Source: Acidobacteriota bacterium
GTDB taxonomy: Bacteria > Acidobacteriota > Vicinamibacteria > Vicinamibacterales > SCN-69-37
NCBI GenBank assembly: GCA_016716905.1
Contig: JADJUS010000009.1
Span: forward strand, 1 to 28,910
Length of the DNA stretch: 28,910 nt
Reading direction: 5' to 3'
Position numbers and translations under genes: made by a program. This document shows, one piece after another, positions 19,724-27,969 of this stretch (its first letter is position 1; the number at the start of each line of letters is the position of its first letter). The notes beneath the pieces are model-generated. The model was not told the DNA's origin. It did not search any database and was given only the letters and a program-made list of their open reading frames with translations.

Positions 19724-20157
19724 GATCGACTCCTGCGCCAAGACGACCCCTGCGGGCCGGGCGCCTCATCAGGCTGAATGCCCGATCAGTTGCTCGCGGA
19801 AGAACAGCCGGAACGGACTCCCGTTCCACTTGCGTAGTGCGATCACGTGGGGGTTCTGATACCAGGACTTCCAACGCGGGCATAGCTCGGAGGCCAACCT
19901 TCAGCGGAAACCACAGGTTAGCAGGGTACGAGGGAAATCGCAAAGACCCGCCTTGCCCTGCCGCGTAAATGGCGAAATGGCACAAATGTCCGAAATGGCG
20001 AAATTCTGGAACCTGCACTCCTGTCATCCTTCTTCTGGTTTCCCCCACGCTGGATCTGACTCCGGGACCCGCCTCCGCCGCTCTGCGGCTACGGCGTGGC
20101 AAGCCCCAGGACCCCAGGACCCCGACATCCGTCTCGCCACTCCGATAGGATCATCCT
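19724..20157. other. Non-coding spacer between RRM gene and ABC-F gene, with repeats
   Basis: These 434 bases separate divergent genes and hold no convincing coding sequence. The part near 19724-19950 may be the leader of the RRM gene; long leaders are common for cold-responsive RNA-binding proteins, but I see no decisive structure. Between about 19966 and 20008 lie four copies of an AAATGGCG-like word (AAATGGCG, AAATGGCA, AAATGTCC, AAATGGCG). Then comes a GC-rich palindromic stretch (20064-20106) and ACCCCAGG units up to about 20131. A candidate start context for the ABC-F gene lies at its end (20158 GTG), without a strong ribosome-binding site. Confidence 0.5.
20064..20131. repeat. GACCCGCCTYCGCC palindromic element plus octamer units, copy 1
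   Basis: The stretch from GACCCGCC through GGCTACGGCG to GGCAAGCCC recurs at 24895-24932 with only small differences. In both places a short-unit array follows directly: ACCCCAGG units here, GGACTCT units there. GCCGC TCT GCGGC forms a hairpin here. The shared order suggests one composite repeat family. Confidence 0.65.
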
Positions 20158-21783
20158 GTGATTTCGTTTTCCAACATTTCCAAGCAGTACGGCAAGCAGC
20201 TCCTGTTCGTGGAGGCTAACTTCCAGCTCAATCCCGGGGACAAAGTGGGCCTGGTGGGGCCGAACGGGTCGGGCAAAACCACTCTTTTTCGCATGATTGT
20301 GGGCGAAGAGAGCCCGGAAGAGGGCGACGTGACGGTGCCCCGGAAGCTGACCGTCGGGTAAGCTTCCGCCAGGACGTTGAGGAAATGGAGGGCCGGTCGG
20401 TCCTTGACGAGGCCATTGCCGGGAGCGGGCGTCTGGGCGACCTCCACCACGAACTCGAGGCCCTCCAGGTGGCCATGGGCGACCCGGCCCGGGCCGACGA
20501 GATGGACCGCATCCTGGAGCGTTTTGGCGAGGTGCAGGAAGAATACGACCATCTCGGGGGCTACGGCCTTGAAAGCCAGGCCCGCGAGGTGCTGCACGGC
20601 CTGGGGTTCAGCGACAGCCGGATCGACGGCGACGTTGGTGCCTTGTCGGGCGGCTGGAAGATGCGGGTGGCGATGGCGCGAGTCCTGCTCGGCCGCCCGG
20701 ACGTCCTGCTGATGGACGAGCCCACGAACCACCTCGATATCGAGTCCATCATCTGGCTCGAAAGCTTCCTCAAGTCCATGCCGGGCGCGCTCTTCATGAC
20801 GTCGCACGACCGCGAATTCATGAACCGCATCGTCTCGCGCGTGGCCGAGATCGATGACGGCGAGATCACGGTGTACGCCGGCAACTACGATTTTTATGAG
20901 CGCGAGCGTGCGGTGCGCGATGCCAATCGCGAGGCCGCGTACGCGCGGCAGCAGGCGATGCTGGCGAAGGAGCAGCGATTCATCGATCGTTTCGCTGCGC
21001 ATGCGGCCAAGGCGGCCCAGGTGCAGAGCCGGGTGAAGGCGCTCGACAAGATCGAGAAACTCGAGTTGCCGAAGAAGCGGAAGGTGGTGGACTTCGACTT
21101 CCGCCAGCCGCCACGGTCCGGCGACAAAGTCGTCATGGTCGAGGATCTGCACAAGGCGTACGGCAAGACCGTGGTGGCCGACGGGCTGTCGATGACCATT
21201 CAGCGCGGTGAGCGTTGGGCGGTGATGGGCGCGAACGGCGCGGGCAAGACCACACTGTTGCGTATGATCGCCGGCGCGCTCGAGCCCGACTCCGGGCCAG
21301 GTGCGTATCGGCGCCAGCGTGCAGATGGGCTACTTCGCGCAGCAGGCGCTGCAGCTCCTCGACCCCGACCGCACCATCTGGGAGCAGGCGCAGTACGACT
21401 TTCCGGGCGAGACCGTCGGCGCGTTACGCGGGCTGCTCGGCGCGTTCCAGTTTTCGGGTGACGAAGTCGAGAAGAAGATCCGGTCACTCTCGGGCGGCGA
21501 ACGGTCCAGGCTCGTGCTGGCGCGCATGCTGATGTATCCGCCGAACCTGCTCGTGCTCGACGAACCGACGAATCACCTCGATCTGGCGACCAAGGACATG
21601 CTCATCAAAGCGCTCAAGGACTTTGAGGGCACCATGGTCTTCGTCTCGCACGATCGATCATTCCTGCGCGGCCTGAGCACGCGGGTGCTGGAACTGAGCG
21701 GCGCCGTGCCGCACCTGTTTCCGGGGTCGTATGTGGAATACGTTGAGCGCACGGGCCATGAAGCGCCTGGGATCCATTCGTGA
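20158..21783 (+). CDS. ABC-F family ATPase (EttA/Uup-like), two frameshifts
   Basis: Two ABC domains lie in tandem without membrane segments. The first has Walker A GPNGSGKTT (near 20262), signature LSGGWKMR and Walker B LLMDEPTNHLD. The second has GANGAGKTT (near 21230), signature LSGGERSR and LLVLDEPTNHLD. The linker between them is charged (KEQRFIDRFAAHAAKAAQV), as in ribosome-associated ABC-F proteins that act on stalled or initiating ribosomes. Frames change at about 20358 (one base lost in GGGTAAGCTT, giving a false stop) and near 21297 (one extra C in GGGCCAGG). With these corrected the protein has about 541 residues, normal for the family. It starts at GTG 20158 and is not clearly linked to neighbours. 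Confidence 0.88.
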
Positions 21784-21792
21784 CACCCGCCA

Positions 21793-21838
21793 CCAGTTCC
21801 CCAGTTCCCCAGTTCCTCAGTTCCTCAGTTCCCCATTT
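21793..21838. repeat. Octamer array AGTTCCYC, overlapping a stop codon
   Basis: About six units (AGTTCCCC or AGTTCCTC, the last ATTTCC) lie between the ABC-F stop at 21783 and the convergent ATP-grasp-like gene. The stop codon of that gene (TGA, 21825-21827 on the minus strand) and its last residues EMGN are encoded inside the array. The unit is the reverse complement of the GGAACTGG units at 2911. Confidence 0.75.
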
Positions 21839-23133
21839 CCATGAGCGCGGCAGAGGCGCCGACAAAGCGCAGCCCCTTGTTATGGTCCACGCCCATCATC
21901 TTGCCGCGGCCCATGCGCACAAGCGGCATCACCGCGCGGTAGCCGTCGCCCTCGCGCACCATCATGATCCGCAACTCGGCCTGCGTGTCTCCAGCCGGTG
22001 TGCGGATGAGCGGGGTGAAAGCCACGCGCCGCTGAAGCACGTACAGATGTCGCTGGTCGTCGGGAATCGCCGCGATGTCCGCGTTGGTCGGACTGAAGAT
22101 GATGCCGCCGCCGGCGAATGAAAACAGCGGCTTCAGCAGCCATTCATCGCGGTCATCCGGCATCGCCTTCACGTTCGAGAGAAAGTGCGTCTCGGGAACC
22201 CACGGGTGTGTGATCCACGGGATTGAGAACTTGCTGATCCGGAAAAACCAGTCGGGGCCGCCGATCCACTCCACGTCCAGATCGTCGCGATAGTCGAACG
22301 GCATCGGGGCGCCTGAGCGCTCGAGTTCGTCGGGGATCACCCGGTTGTAGATGCGTACGATTGGCGTGAGCACACCATCGCGCTTGTAGAACAGGCGCCG
22401 GCCCTCGCGGATGATCTCGCGCGTATCGAGCGGACGAATGCCCCACGTGTTCTCGGTCACCGTGAAATCAGGCAGCGTCTTCTGCCGCCGCGGCTCGATC
22501 TCCATGAGGATGACTGACGCGGGGTCATGTTCACCAACCAGGGTCCTGCGCAGCAACTCCGAATAGGAATCACGGTTCAAGCCGCTCAGGTACGGGGTGA
22601 AGATCGGGGAAGAGAGGGGGACGGGTCTCGATCTGTGGCCATAAGACCTCTGAGGTCTGACCTCAGAGGTCATTTCTCCCGCCACAGATCGAGACCCGTC
22701 CCCTTCAAGTCCGAGATGCCCGCTCTCTCCCAGATGCCCAAGTGCGGCCTCCGCGAGCAGCATCTGGAACCCGTAGAGCGACGGGAACGCCTGCAGCTCT
22801 ACCAGTCGGCCTTCGATCGCGCCGGAGTCGGCGCGGACAAGGCCGAAGTCCACTGCACACACGTGGGCAGCGTTTCGCCATTCGCCAGGCGGAAGCGCTC
22901 GGGGACCATCGCGTCAGCCGCCGTGCGATACGCGGCGTTGTTGAGCAGTTGCCGCGTCATGACCTGCGCGGCCTCAACCAGGAGTCCAGCAGTGACGATG
23001 GGAAGAAGCAGGGTGTTTCTGAGAGCCTGAACTCTATCGGCACGCCCGCGCCGGTGGTGACGGCATCCACAAACGCGCGGTACTGCTCCTCAGTGAATTC
23101 CTGATTAAAGCGGTCGCGCGCCCAGGCCAGCAT
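21825..23133 (-). CDS. ATP-grasp-like protein of unknown function, with an in-frame palindromic insertion (two frameshifts)
   Basis: The gene starts at ATG 23133, overlapping the aminopeptidase stop as TGATG. The first piece (FTEEQYRAFVDAV, FRLSETPCFFPSSLL), a second piece (VMTRQLLNNAAYRTAADAM) and the long third piece (VELQAFPSLYGFQMLL through the end) match one protein family in order. Frame changes lie near 22985 and 22870. The C-terminal half has ATP-grasp features: LLKPLFSFAGGGIIF, and later QAELRIMMV and MGVDHNKGL. Such enzymes join a carboxylate to an amine using ATP. It resembles unnamed proteins found beside ligases and peptidases in acidobacteria. About 29 residues near position 144-172 come from a palindromic repeat (22617-22703). 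The product of the reaction is unknown. Confidence 0.72.
22617..22703. repeat. 87-bp nested palindrome inserted in frame in a coding gene
   Basis: The outer arms, 22617-22639 and 22681-22703, are perfect 23-bp inverted repeats (left arm begins GGGGACGGGTCTCG). Inside, 22645-22671 is a second palindrome made of two small hairpins, GACCTC-T-GAGGTC and GACCTC-A-GAGGTC. The asymmetric parts (5 and 9 nt) between the stems form an internal loop. The element is 87 bp long, exactly 29 codons, and leaves the surrounding frame open, so it adds about 29 Ser/Arg/Gly-rich residues. No target duplication is visible. Confidence 0.85.
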
Positions 23134-24123
23134 CAGATCAGGAAGCGGCCGTGGTCCATGATCTGTTCGTCATCCACCCAGATGTCGAAGTTGGCGCCCA
23201 CCACGTCGATGTGTGTGGAGGAATACCAATCGGCTCCGGTGTGCGCGCCGTACGGGTTGCCGAACGCGATGTGGATGCCCGGAAATTTTTCGTCCTGCAG
23301 GATGTGGCCGATGATCTCGTGCAGCTGGATGTTCGTGCCGATCGCGAATTCACCCACCCGGTCGCTGTTTTCATCCGTGTGCGTACGCCCAGAAGTCGTC
23401 GCGCAGGGCCTGGTTGGATGACTCGGCCGACACCAGCCGGTTCTTCTCGATGCGCACCGTCAGGGGCGTGTCCTTGAGGTTGCCGTAGCGGTCGCACAGC
23501 CAGTCGCCGACGACGCCGTCGATGACGAAGGTGCCGTTCACTTCGCCGGGGCTTGTGAAGACCTCGCCGCCGGGCAGGTTGCCCCACTTTTCAGGGGAGA
23601 TCAGGCCGCTGGTTTTCACCCAGCGATAATCCGGATTGAGGTCCGCCGTGAAGTCACTGCCCGCCGGCGTGGTGGCCCTGACCTTTTTCGCCGACCGCAC
23701 CTTGCCGATGACCCGCGCGCTGATGTCATCCACCTTGTGGAAGTCGGCCCGCATGCCTTCGAGCATGATCTGCCGGTTGATATTCACCATGTGCGCATGC
23801 CGCATGCGTCGTCGATTGACGATGTCGGTCATCTGCATGCGGGAACCAAGCTCGTTGGCCTGCACCCGCGCCGCGAAGATGCTGACCTGGCTGAGCTCCA
23901 TGTCCGCGGCAATCCGCGGCGGCAGGTCTTTGAGGGGGCGGGCCGCCTCGTCTTCCAATACGAAGAGCGCGTATTCAGCACCAACGTTCGTGATTTCTTC
24001 GATCAGGGCGTCTGCGATGTCCCGCGTTTCCCGATCGGTAATGACCGTCACTCGCACATGAGGCTGGACGCTCAGGCAGACCTTGATGGCATTCTCAGCG
24101 CCAGGCTGAAGTTCACTCGACAT
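23133..24123 (-). CDS. M29-family aminopeptidase (AmpS/AmpT-like), one frameshift
   Basis: The gene starts at ATG 24123 (MSSELQPGAENAIKVCL) with GGAG just upstream. It encodes about 330 residues, somewhat shorter than classical M29 enzymes (about 410). Conserved blocks are ADLNPDYRWVKTSG, GGEVFTSPGEVNGTFV, VGEFAIGTN, and HIAFGNPYGAHTGAD followed by THIDVV. In Thermus AmpT the metals are bound by Glu, Glu, His, Tyr, His and Asp in matching blocks, so a metal-dependent aminopeptidase is likely. The frame changes near 23375: with correction the sequence reads THTDENSDRVGEFAIG. The stop TGA overlaps the start of the next gene (TGATG). In the cluster it may trim a peptide product or precursor; this is inference. 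Confidence 0.8.
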
Positions 24124-24163
24124 ACATCTCCGGCAGTCGAGGATATCACCGGAGCGGGCCGTG

Positions 24164-24703
24164 TTATGCGCGTTCCAGCACAGACCGAATCGTCCGCCTG
24201 AAGCCGGGCAGGACGTGGGACTCAATGGGCGCGTTCGCCCCGGAACGTCACACGCGAGCAGACCGCGCCGTCCTCGGAGGCCAGAACATGGAGCTGCGAC
24301 TCGTGCTGGTTGTAGCCAGCCAGATTTCCCGAACCCCATAACGGGCAAACCAGCCCACGCGTTCGTCAAGTTCGCCGATTCGCGGACGCGGAGAGAGCAC
24401 CTCGATGACCAGATCCGGCGCGCCATGAATGCGGTCCGTGACGATATCGCCGCGCGATGCCGAGACGAACAGCAAGTCCGGTTGCAGCACCAGGGCCTGA
24501 GCGCGGTCGAAATGCCACGTCGATGGGCGCCACAAACACCTCTCCGGCGTGTGTCTGTTCCGCATGCGCCTGCAGGGCTGTGGCCAGCCGCAACACCACG
24601 CGCTGATGGCTCACAGACGGCGCGTCCGCCACGCGCATGACGCCATAAATCAACTCCTGCGGAATCAGCTGTTCTGGGGTGGCAAAGTACTCGGCGATCT
24701 TCG
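24164..24703 (-). pseudogene. Uma2-family (PD-(D/E)XK-like) nuclease, three or more frameshifts
   Basis: The pieces read, in order: KIAEYFATPEQLIPQELIYG, then VSHQRVVLRLATALQAH and GEVFVAPIDVAF (up to about 24500), then LVLQPDLLFVSASRGDIV, GAPDLVIEVLSP and RYGVREIWL (24480-24330), then YNQHESQLHVLASEDGAV, then PIESHVLPGFRRTIRSVLE with stop TAA at 24164-24166. QPDLLFVS and DLVIEVLSP carry the acidic residues of the Uma2 nuclease-like fold. Their cellular job is unknown; they are often dispersed and mobile. No ATG start fits: AGGAGG lies at about 24705 but the next codons lack ATG or GTG. It lies 40 bases upstream of the aminopeptidase start, in the same direction, between members of the ligase cluster, so it may be a later insertion. 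Confidence 0.7.
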
Positions 24704-24894
24704 ACCCTCCTGACCTGGGCGTGGGGTGTTTCCTGATCGTGGTTCACGCGGCAGCGCATACGTTGAGCGTGCCTCCGGCTGCGGCTCGGTCTCAGCCGAA
24801 AAAACTCCTTCGATGTGTTCCGTGACGACGACGGTGCCATCGTCGTCGCCGAGAGGTCAAGAAGAAACGGCGGTAGGTTGAAAATTGTTATGAC

Positions 24895-24962
24895 AGGACC
24901 CGCCTTCGCCAAGGCTACGGCGAGGCAAGCCCTGGACTCTGGACCCTGGACTCTGGACTCTA
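24895..24962. repeat. GACCCGCCTYCGCC palindromic element plus GGACTCT heptamers, copy 2
   Basis: GACCCGCCTTCGCC...GGCTACGGCG.GGCAAGCCC (24895-24932) matches the copy at 20064. Four heptamers follow (GGACTCT, GGACCCT, GGACTCT, GGACTCT). The stop codon of the ligase gene (TAG, minus strand 24960-24962) is at the edge of the array. The remainder of this spacer (24704-24894) shows no gene I can support. Confidence 0.7.
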
Positions 24963-26066
24963 AAGTCCGTGTCTCGTTTCCGCGATCGTGTAATTGACGA
25001 CGGCTTTGAGATCGTGGCCGGACTCTTCGTAGACGCGCAGTTGGCGATCTGCGCCGGTGCCGTTTTCCAGGATCCACCGCACCACGTTCACGGCGTCCTC
25101 GATCCCAACTCATCCAGCACATCGTCCACCCAATCGAGGTATTCGAGGAGCAGTTCGCGTTCGGGGACTTCGCGTTCCTTGCCGAAGTCGATGAGCATGC
25201 CGTCGATGCCGTGCGCGAGGCGCGCCACTTGTTTTCCATCAGCAGGGCGCGGCTGCAGACGGCGCCAGCTTTGATTCTTGGCGTGCAGGCGGTAGAGCTT
25301 GACCATCGTCGCCTGGATGAGCGCCGCGATCGCGATTGTCTCCTCTACGCGCAGAGGGATGTCGCAGATCCGGAATTCGAGCGTGTCGAAGACCGGGTGC
25401 GGCCGGACGTCCCACCAGATCTTCTTGGCGTTGTCGATCGATCGAGTCTTGACGAGCAGGGAAACAAAGTTCTCGAAGTCGGCCCAGGAGCTGAAGGTGT
25501 CGGGGATGTTGGTGCGCGGAAAACGATCAAAGACTTTGCAGCGAACGACTTCAAACCGGTGTTCATCCCGATCCAGAAGGGCGAATTGCCGAAAGCGCCA
25601 GCATGTGCGGCAGGAAATAGCGCACCTCGTTCATCAAATGGATGGGCTTCCTCGCGGTCTTCGATGCCGACGTGGACGTGCAAGCCGAAGATGAGAGTTG
25701 GCGCGCGCCACCATCTGCAAGTCCTCCACGACCTGCATGGCGTGTCGTCGGCCGGATAGATGTCCTGCCGCTCCAATCGGCGAACGGATGCGTGGCCGCG
25801 GCGACCATCAGCAGGCCGTGTTCGCCGGTCAGGCGGATGATCTGGCGGCGCAGGTCGCGGGTCAGATGGCGCGCCTCGGCCACCGTGCGGTAAACGCCGG
25901 TGCCGACCTCGACCACCGACTGGTGCATCTCGGCCTTCACCGCCTCATGCAGCAGCGTCTGGCCGCGGGAGAGGATTTCCGTGCCGATGTGCGACCGGAG
26001 ATCGCGCGTCTCCGGGTCAATCGTCTGGTATTCCTCCTCGATGCCGAGGGTGAGGCTGGGCTTCAT
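24960..26066 (-). CDS. YbdK-type carboxylate-amine ligase (GCS2 family, glutamate-cysteine ligase-like), frame-broken
   Basis: The gene starts at ATG 26066 with MKPSLTLGIEEEYQTIDPET, followed by EMHQSVVEVGT, HPFADW, LIFGLHVHVGIED, RYFLPHMLALS, NSPFWIGMNTGLKSF, then MVKLYRLHAKNQSW, LIDFGKEREVPERELLLEY and GTGADRQLRVYEESG, ending in TAG at 24960-24962. This is the full order of the YbdK/GCS2 family (about 370 residues). Family members form a gamma-glutamyl or similar amide bond using ATP; E. coli YbdK has weak glutamate-cysteine ligase activity. Acid residues of GIEEE and the His of FGLHVHVG would bind metal and ATP. At least six frame changes are needed. Its start overlaps the end of the upstream ATP-grasp gene as ATGA, which supports coupled expression. 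Its true substrate is unknown. Confidence 0.85.
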
Positions 26067-27053
26067 TTGGCCTTCTTGGTCTTTGCCTTGGCGGACGCAG
26101 GCGCGGCTCCCGAGGCCGCTGCCGGGCTGGGATTGAGGAAGTCCCAGCGGAACTGGCCGGCGGCAGGGGGCGCTGCGGCCTCGCGCAGGGCGAGGTCCGC
26201 CATGGCGTCCAGGATCCAGTCGAAGTTGTCCTCGCCGACCGAGGCGAGGTCCGCGTCGGGCGCGGGGTTGAGGAAATCAATCGCGTAGGGCACGCCACCC
26301 TGCACGGCGAACTCGACCGTGTTCATGTCGTAACCCAGGGCGCGGCAGATCGTGAGGCAGTCGCGCGTGAGGCGCTCGCGCATGGCGGCGGGGATGGCCG
26401 GGCCGTTCTTCACGTAGCGCTCGGCGTGTGGCCGGCGCGGGTCGTAAGGCATCAGGTGCACCTGCTCCTGCCCGATGACGTAGCAGCGATAGTAGTCCTC
26501 GAACTCGATGCCCTGCTGCAAAGTCATGCACAGGTGCCCGTCTGGTCGTAGGCCGCGAAGAATTCCTTGGGCGAGTGGACCTTGAAGACGTTCTTCCAAC
26601 CGCCGCCGCTGTGGGGTTTGAGCCAGGCGGGAAAACCGATGTAGTCGAAGACGTCCTGCCAGTTCAGCGGGTAGGCCAGATTGCGCAACGAGAGGCCGCT
26701 GATGTCCGGCGGATGCTGTTTGTGCGGCAGGAGGACGGTGGGCGGGATGGCGACGCCGAGCTTCGAGGCCAGGGCGGGGTTGAAGAACTTGTCGTCCGCG
26801 CTCCACCAGAACGGGTTGTCGATCACCGCGGTGCCGCTCAGCACGCGCGTTCTTCAGGAAGGACCGGTAGAACGGGATGTCCTGCGAAATGCGATCCACG
26901 ATCGCGGCAGCCGCACGGTTCGGCCATGCGGACGTCGTCAATGTTCACGAACTCGGCCGACACCCCGGGCACACCATGCCATTCGATCCGCTCCACCAGC
27001 GCGCCGGCAAACGTCTCTTCCATCCCGAACAACACACCAATCAATCCCGCCAT
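26063..27053 (-). CDS. RimK-like ATP-grasp ligase, frame-broken
   Basis: The start at ATG 27053 gives MAGLIGVLFGMEETFAGALV. The pieces then read RAAAAIVDRISQDIPFYRSF (to about 26850), NPFWWSADDKFFNPALASKL and WLKPHSGGGWKNVFKVHS (26844-26535), and MTLQQGIEFEDYYRCYVIG, GYDMNTVEFAVQGG and AIDFLNPAPDAD (to 26063). LKPHSGGGW and EFAVQGGVPYAIDFLNPAP are the nucleotide- and metal-binding parts of the ATP-grasp fold. It would activate a carboxylate as acylphosphate and join it to an amine. Frames change near 26930, 26848 and 26530. A Lys/Ala-rich tail (about 30 residues, ending KAKTKKAK) follows the fold. The stop overlaps the YbdK-like start (ATGA). It is probably the first ligase of the cluster; the product is unknown. 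Confidence 0.82.
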
Positions 27054-27074
27054 TTTACTAAATCCCTTTCCTTC

Positions 27075-27107
27075 GGACCCTGGACTCTGGACTCTGGACC
27101 CGGGACC
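27075..27107. repeat. GGACTCT heptamer array between esterase and ATP-grasp genes
   Basis: GGACCCT, GGACTCT, GGACTCT, GGACCCG and GGACCG follow one another in the 58-bp gap between the esterase stop (27112) and the ATP-grasp start (27053), both on the minus strand. The array would therefore lie in the leader of the ligase transcript or between two genes of one operon. Confidence 0.75.
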
Positions 27108-27111
27108 GCGT

Positions 27112-27836
27112 CTACGGCACGTAGACTGCCGCCATTTTCTTCCATTCCGGCCAATCGTGCTCCCGGAACCGTGGACCTATACGCGAAGACTGTTGGGAAT
27201 GCCGCTCTGGTCCAGGAGCCGCGCGGCCTCTTCAGTGCTGGCCCGGCAGATGTCGTTTTCGCCGGTGACCAGCACCATTTGTTCTGGCGGTGCGGTCCAG
27301 GAAACCAGAGTCTTCCAGGTTAGGCAGGAAGAGCGGCGGCGACAGCAGGTAGGCGTCGGTATCGGAATAGCCGTTGGCGGGGAACCGCATGATGTCGAAC
27401 AACGCCTCCCATGCTGATGCACGACGTAAACACATCCGGATGCCGCAGCGCCATCGTCGGGGGCGTGGTACCCGCCTAAAACTGCAGCCGGTCACCCCTG
27501 CGGTGTCGCTTCCCGTTCGTCCTTTGATGAACGGAACCACCTCTCCGGTCAGGTAGCGTTCATATTGCAGAATACCGCTGGATGCGGTCGTGAGGATGGA
27601 TCGAGTCGGCATAAAAGCTCTCAGCGTCCACACTTGAGACGCAGAACAGCTACGAGGGCCCCTGCGCCAATCTTGTCCGCCAGCGCGTCCACCATGCCCC
27701 GGTCTTCGTATTCAGGGAAGGCTCCCACATTGAGGTAGGGAAGACGATCACAGGACGCCCGGCAGCAGCCCAAACGTCAACATTTCATGTCGGTTCGGGT
27801 CTCGTGCAAACCACCGGTGAATCTTTCGCGACTCAT
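27112..27836 (-). pseudogene. Putative esterase (PF00756-like alpha/beta hydrolase), four or more frameshifts
   Basis: Read from ATG 27836, pieces in order are MSRE, then IHRWFARDPNRHEMLTFG, then GRPVIVFPTS, FPEYEDRGMVDALADKIGAG, VDAESFYADSIHPHDRI, QYERYLTGEVVPFIKG, AGVTGCSF (where the nucleophile Ser region is expected), DIMRFPANGYSDTDAYLLS, MVLVTGENDICRASTEEA and HDWPEWKKMAAVYVP with stop TAG at 27112. The order and length (about 240 residues) fit the short esterase-like family related to enterochelin esterase. Ser of GCSF, Asp of GENDIC and His of GHDWPEW would form the triad. It precedes the ATP-grasp gene in the same direction and could hydrolyse an ester or amide in the same pathway. 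Whether it is broken in nature is uncertain. Confidence 0.7.
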
Positions 27837-27925
27837 GTCGCCGATACTACGTCATCTGATGCTGCGTCGACGTTTCCTTCTGAATGGATTTCCGGGCCCC
27901 GTCACGTCACCGTGGACGGGGCTGA

Positions 27926-27962
27926 GGCCGTGTCAGGGTCCCGGGTCCCGGAGTCCCGAGGT
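27926..27962. repeat. GGGTCCC/GGAGTCC array near the divergent esterase start
   Basis: About four 7-8 nt units (GGGTCCC, GGGTCCC, GGAGTCC, CGAGGTCC) lie in or just before the first codons of the plus-strand esterase. The units resemble those at 14212-14249. Confidence 0.6.
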
Positions 27963-27969
27963 CCGGCAC

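Noticed and set aside
24704..24894. Possible small gene on the plus strand with MFRDDDGAIVVAERS
   Set aside because: No ribosome-binding site, no family match, and it runs into a palindromic repeat.
23371..25239. 622-residue open frame on the minus strand
   Set aside because: Only the part from 24123 down to 23371 matches a family (M29 aminopeptidase). The upstream part is out-of-frame translation of the Uma2-like and YbdK-like genes, so the start at 25239 is not used.
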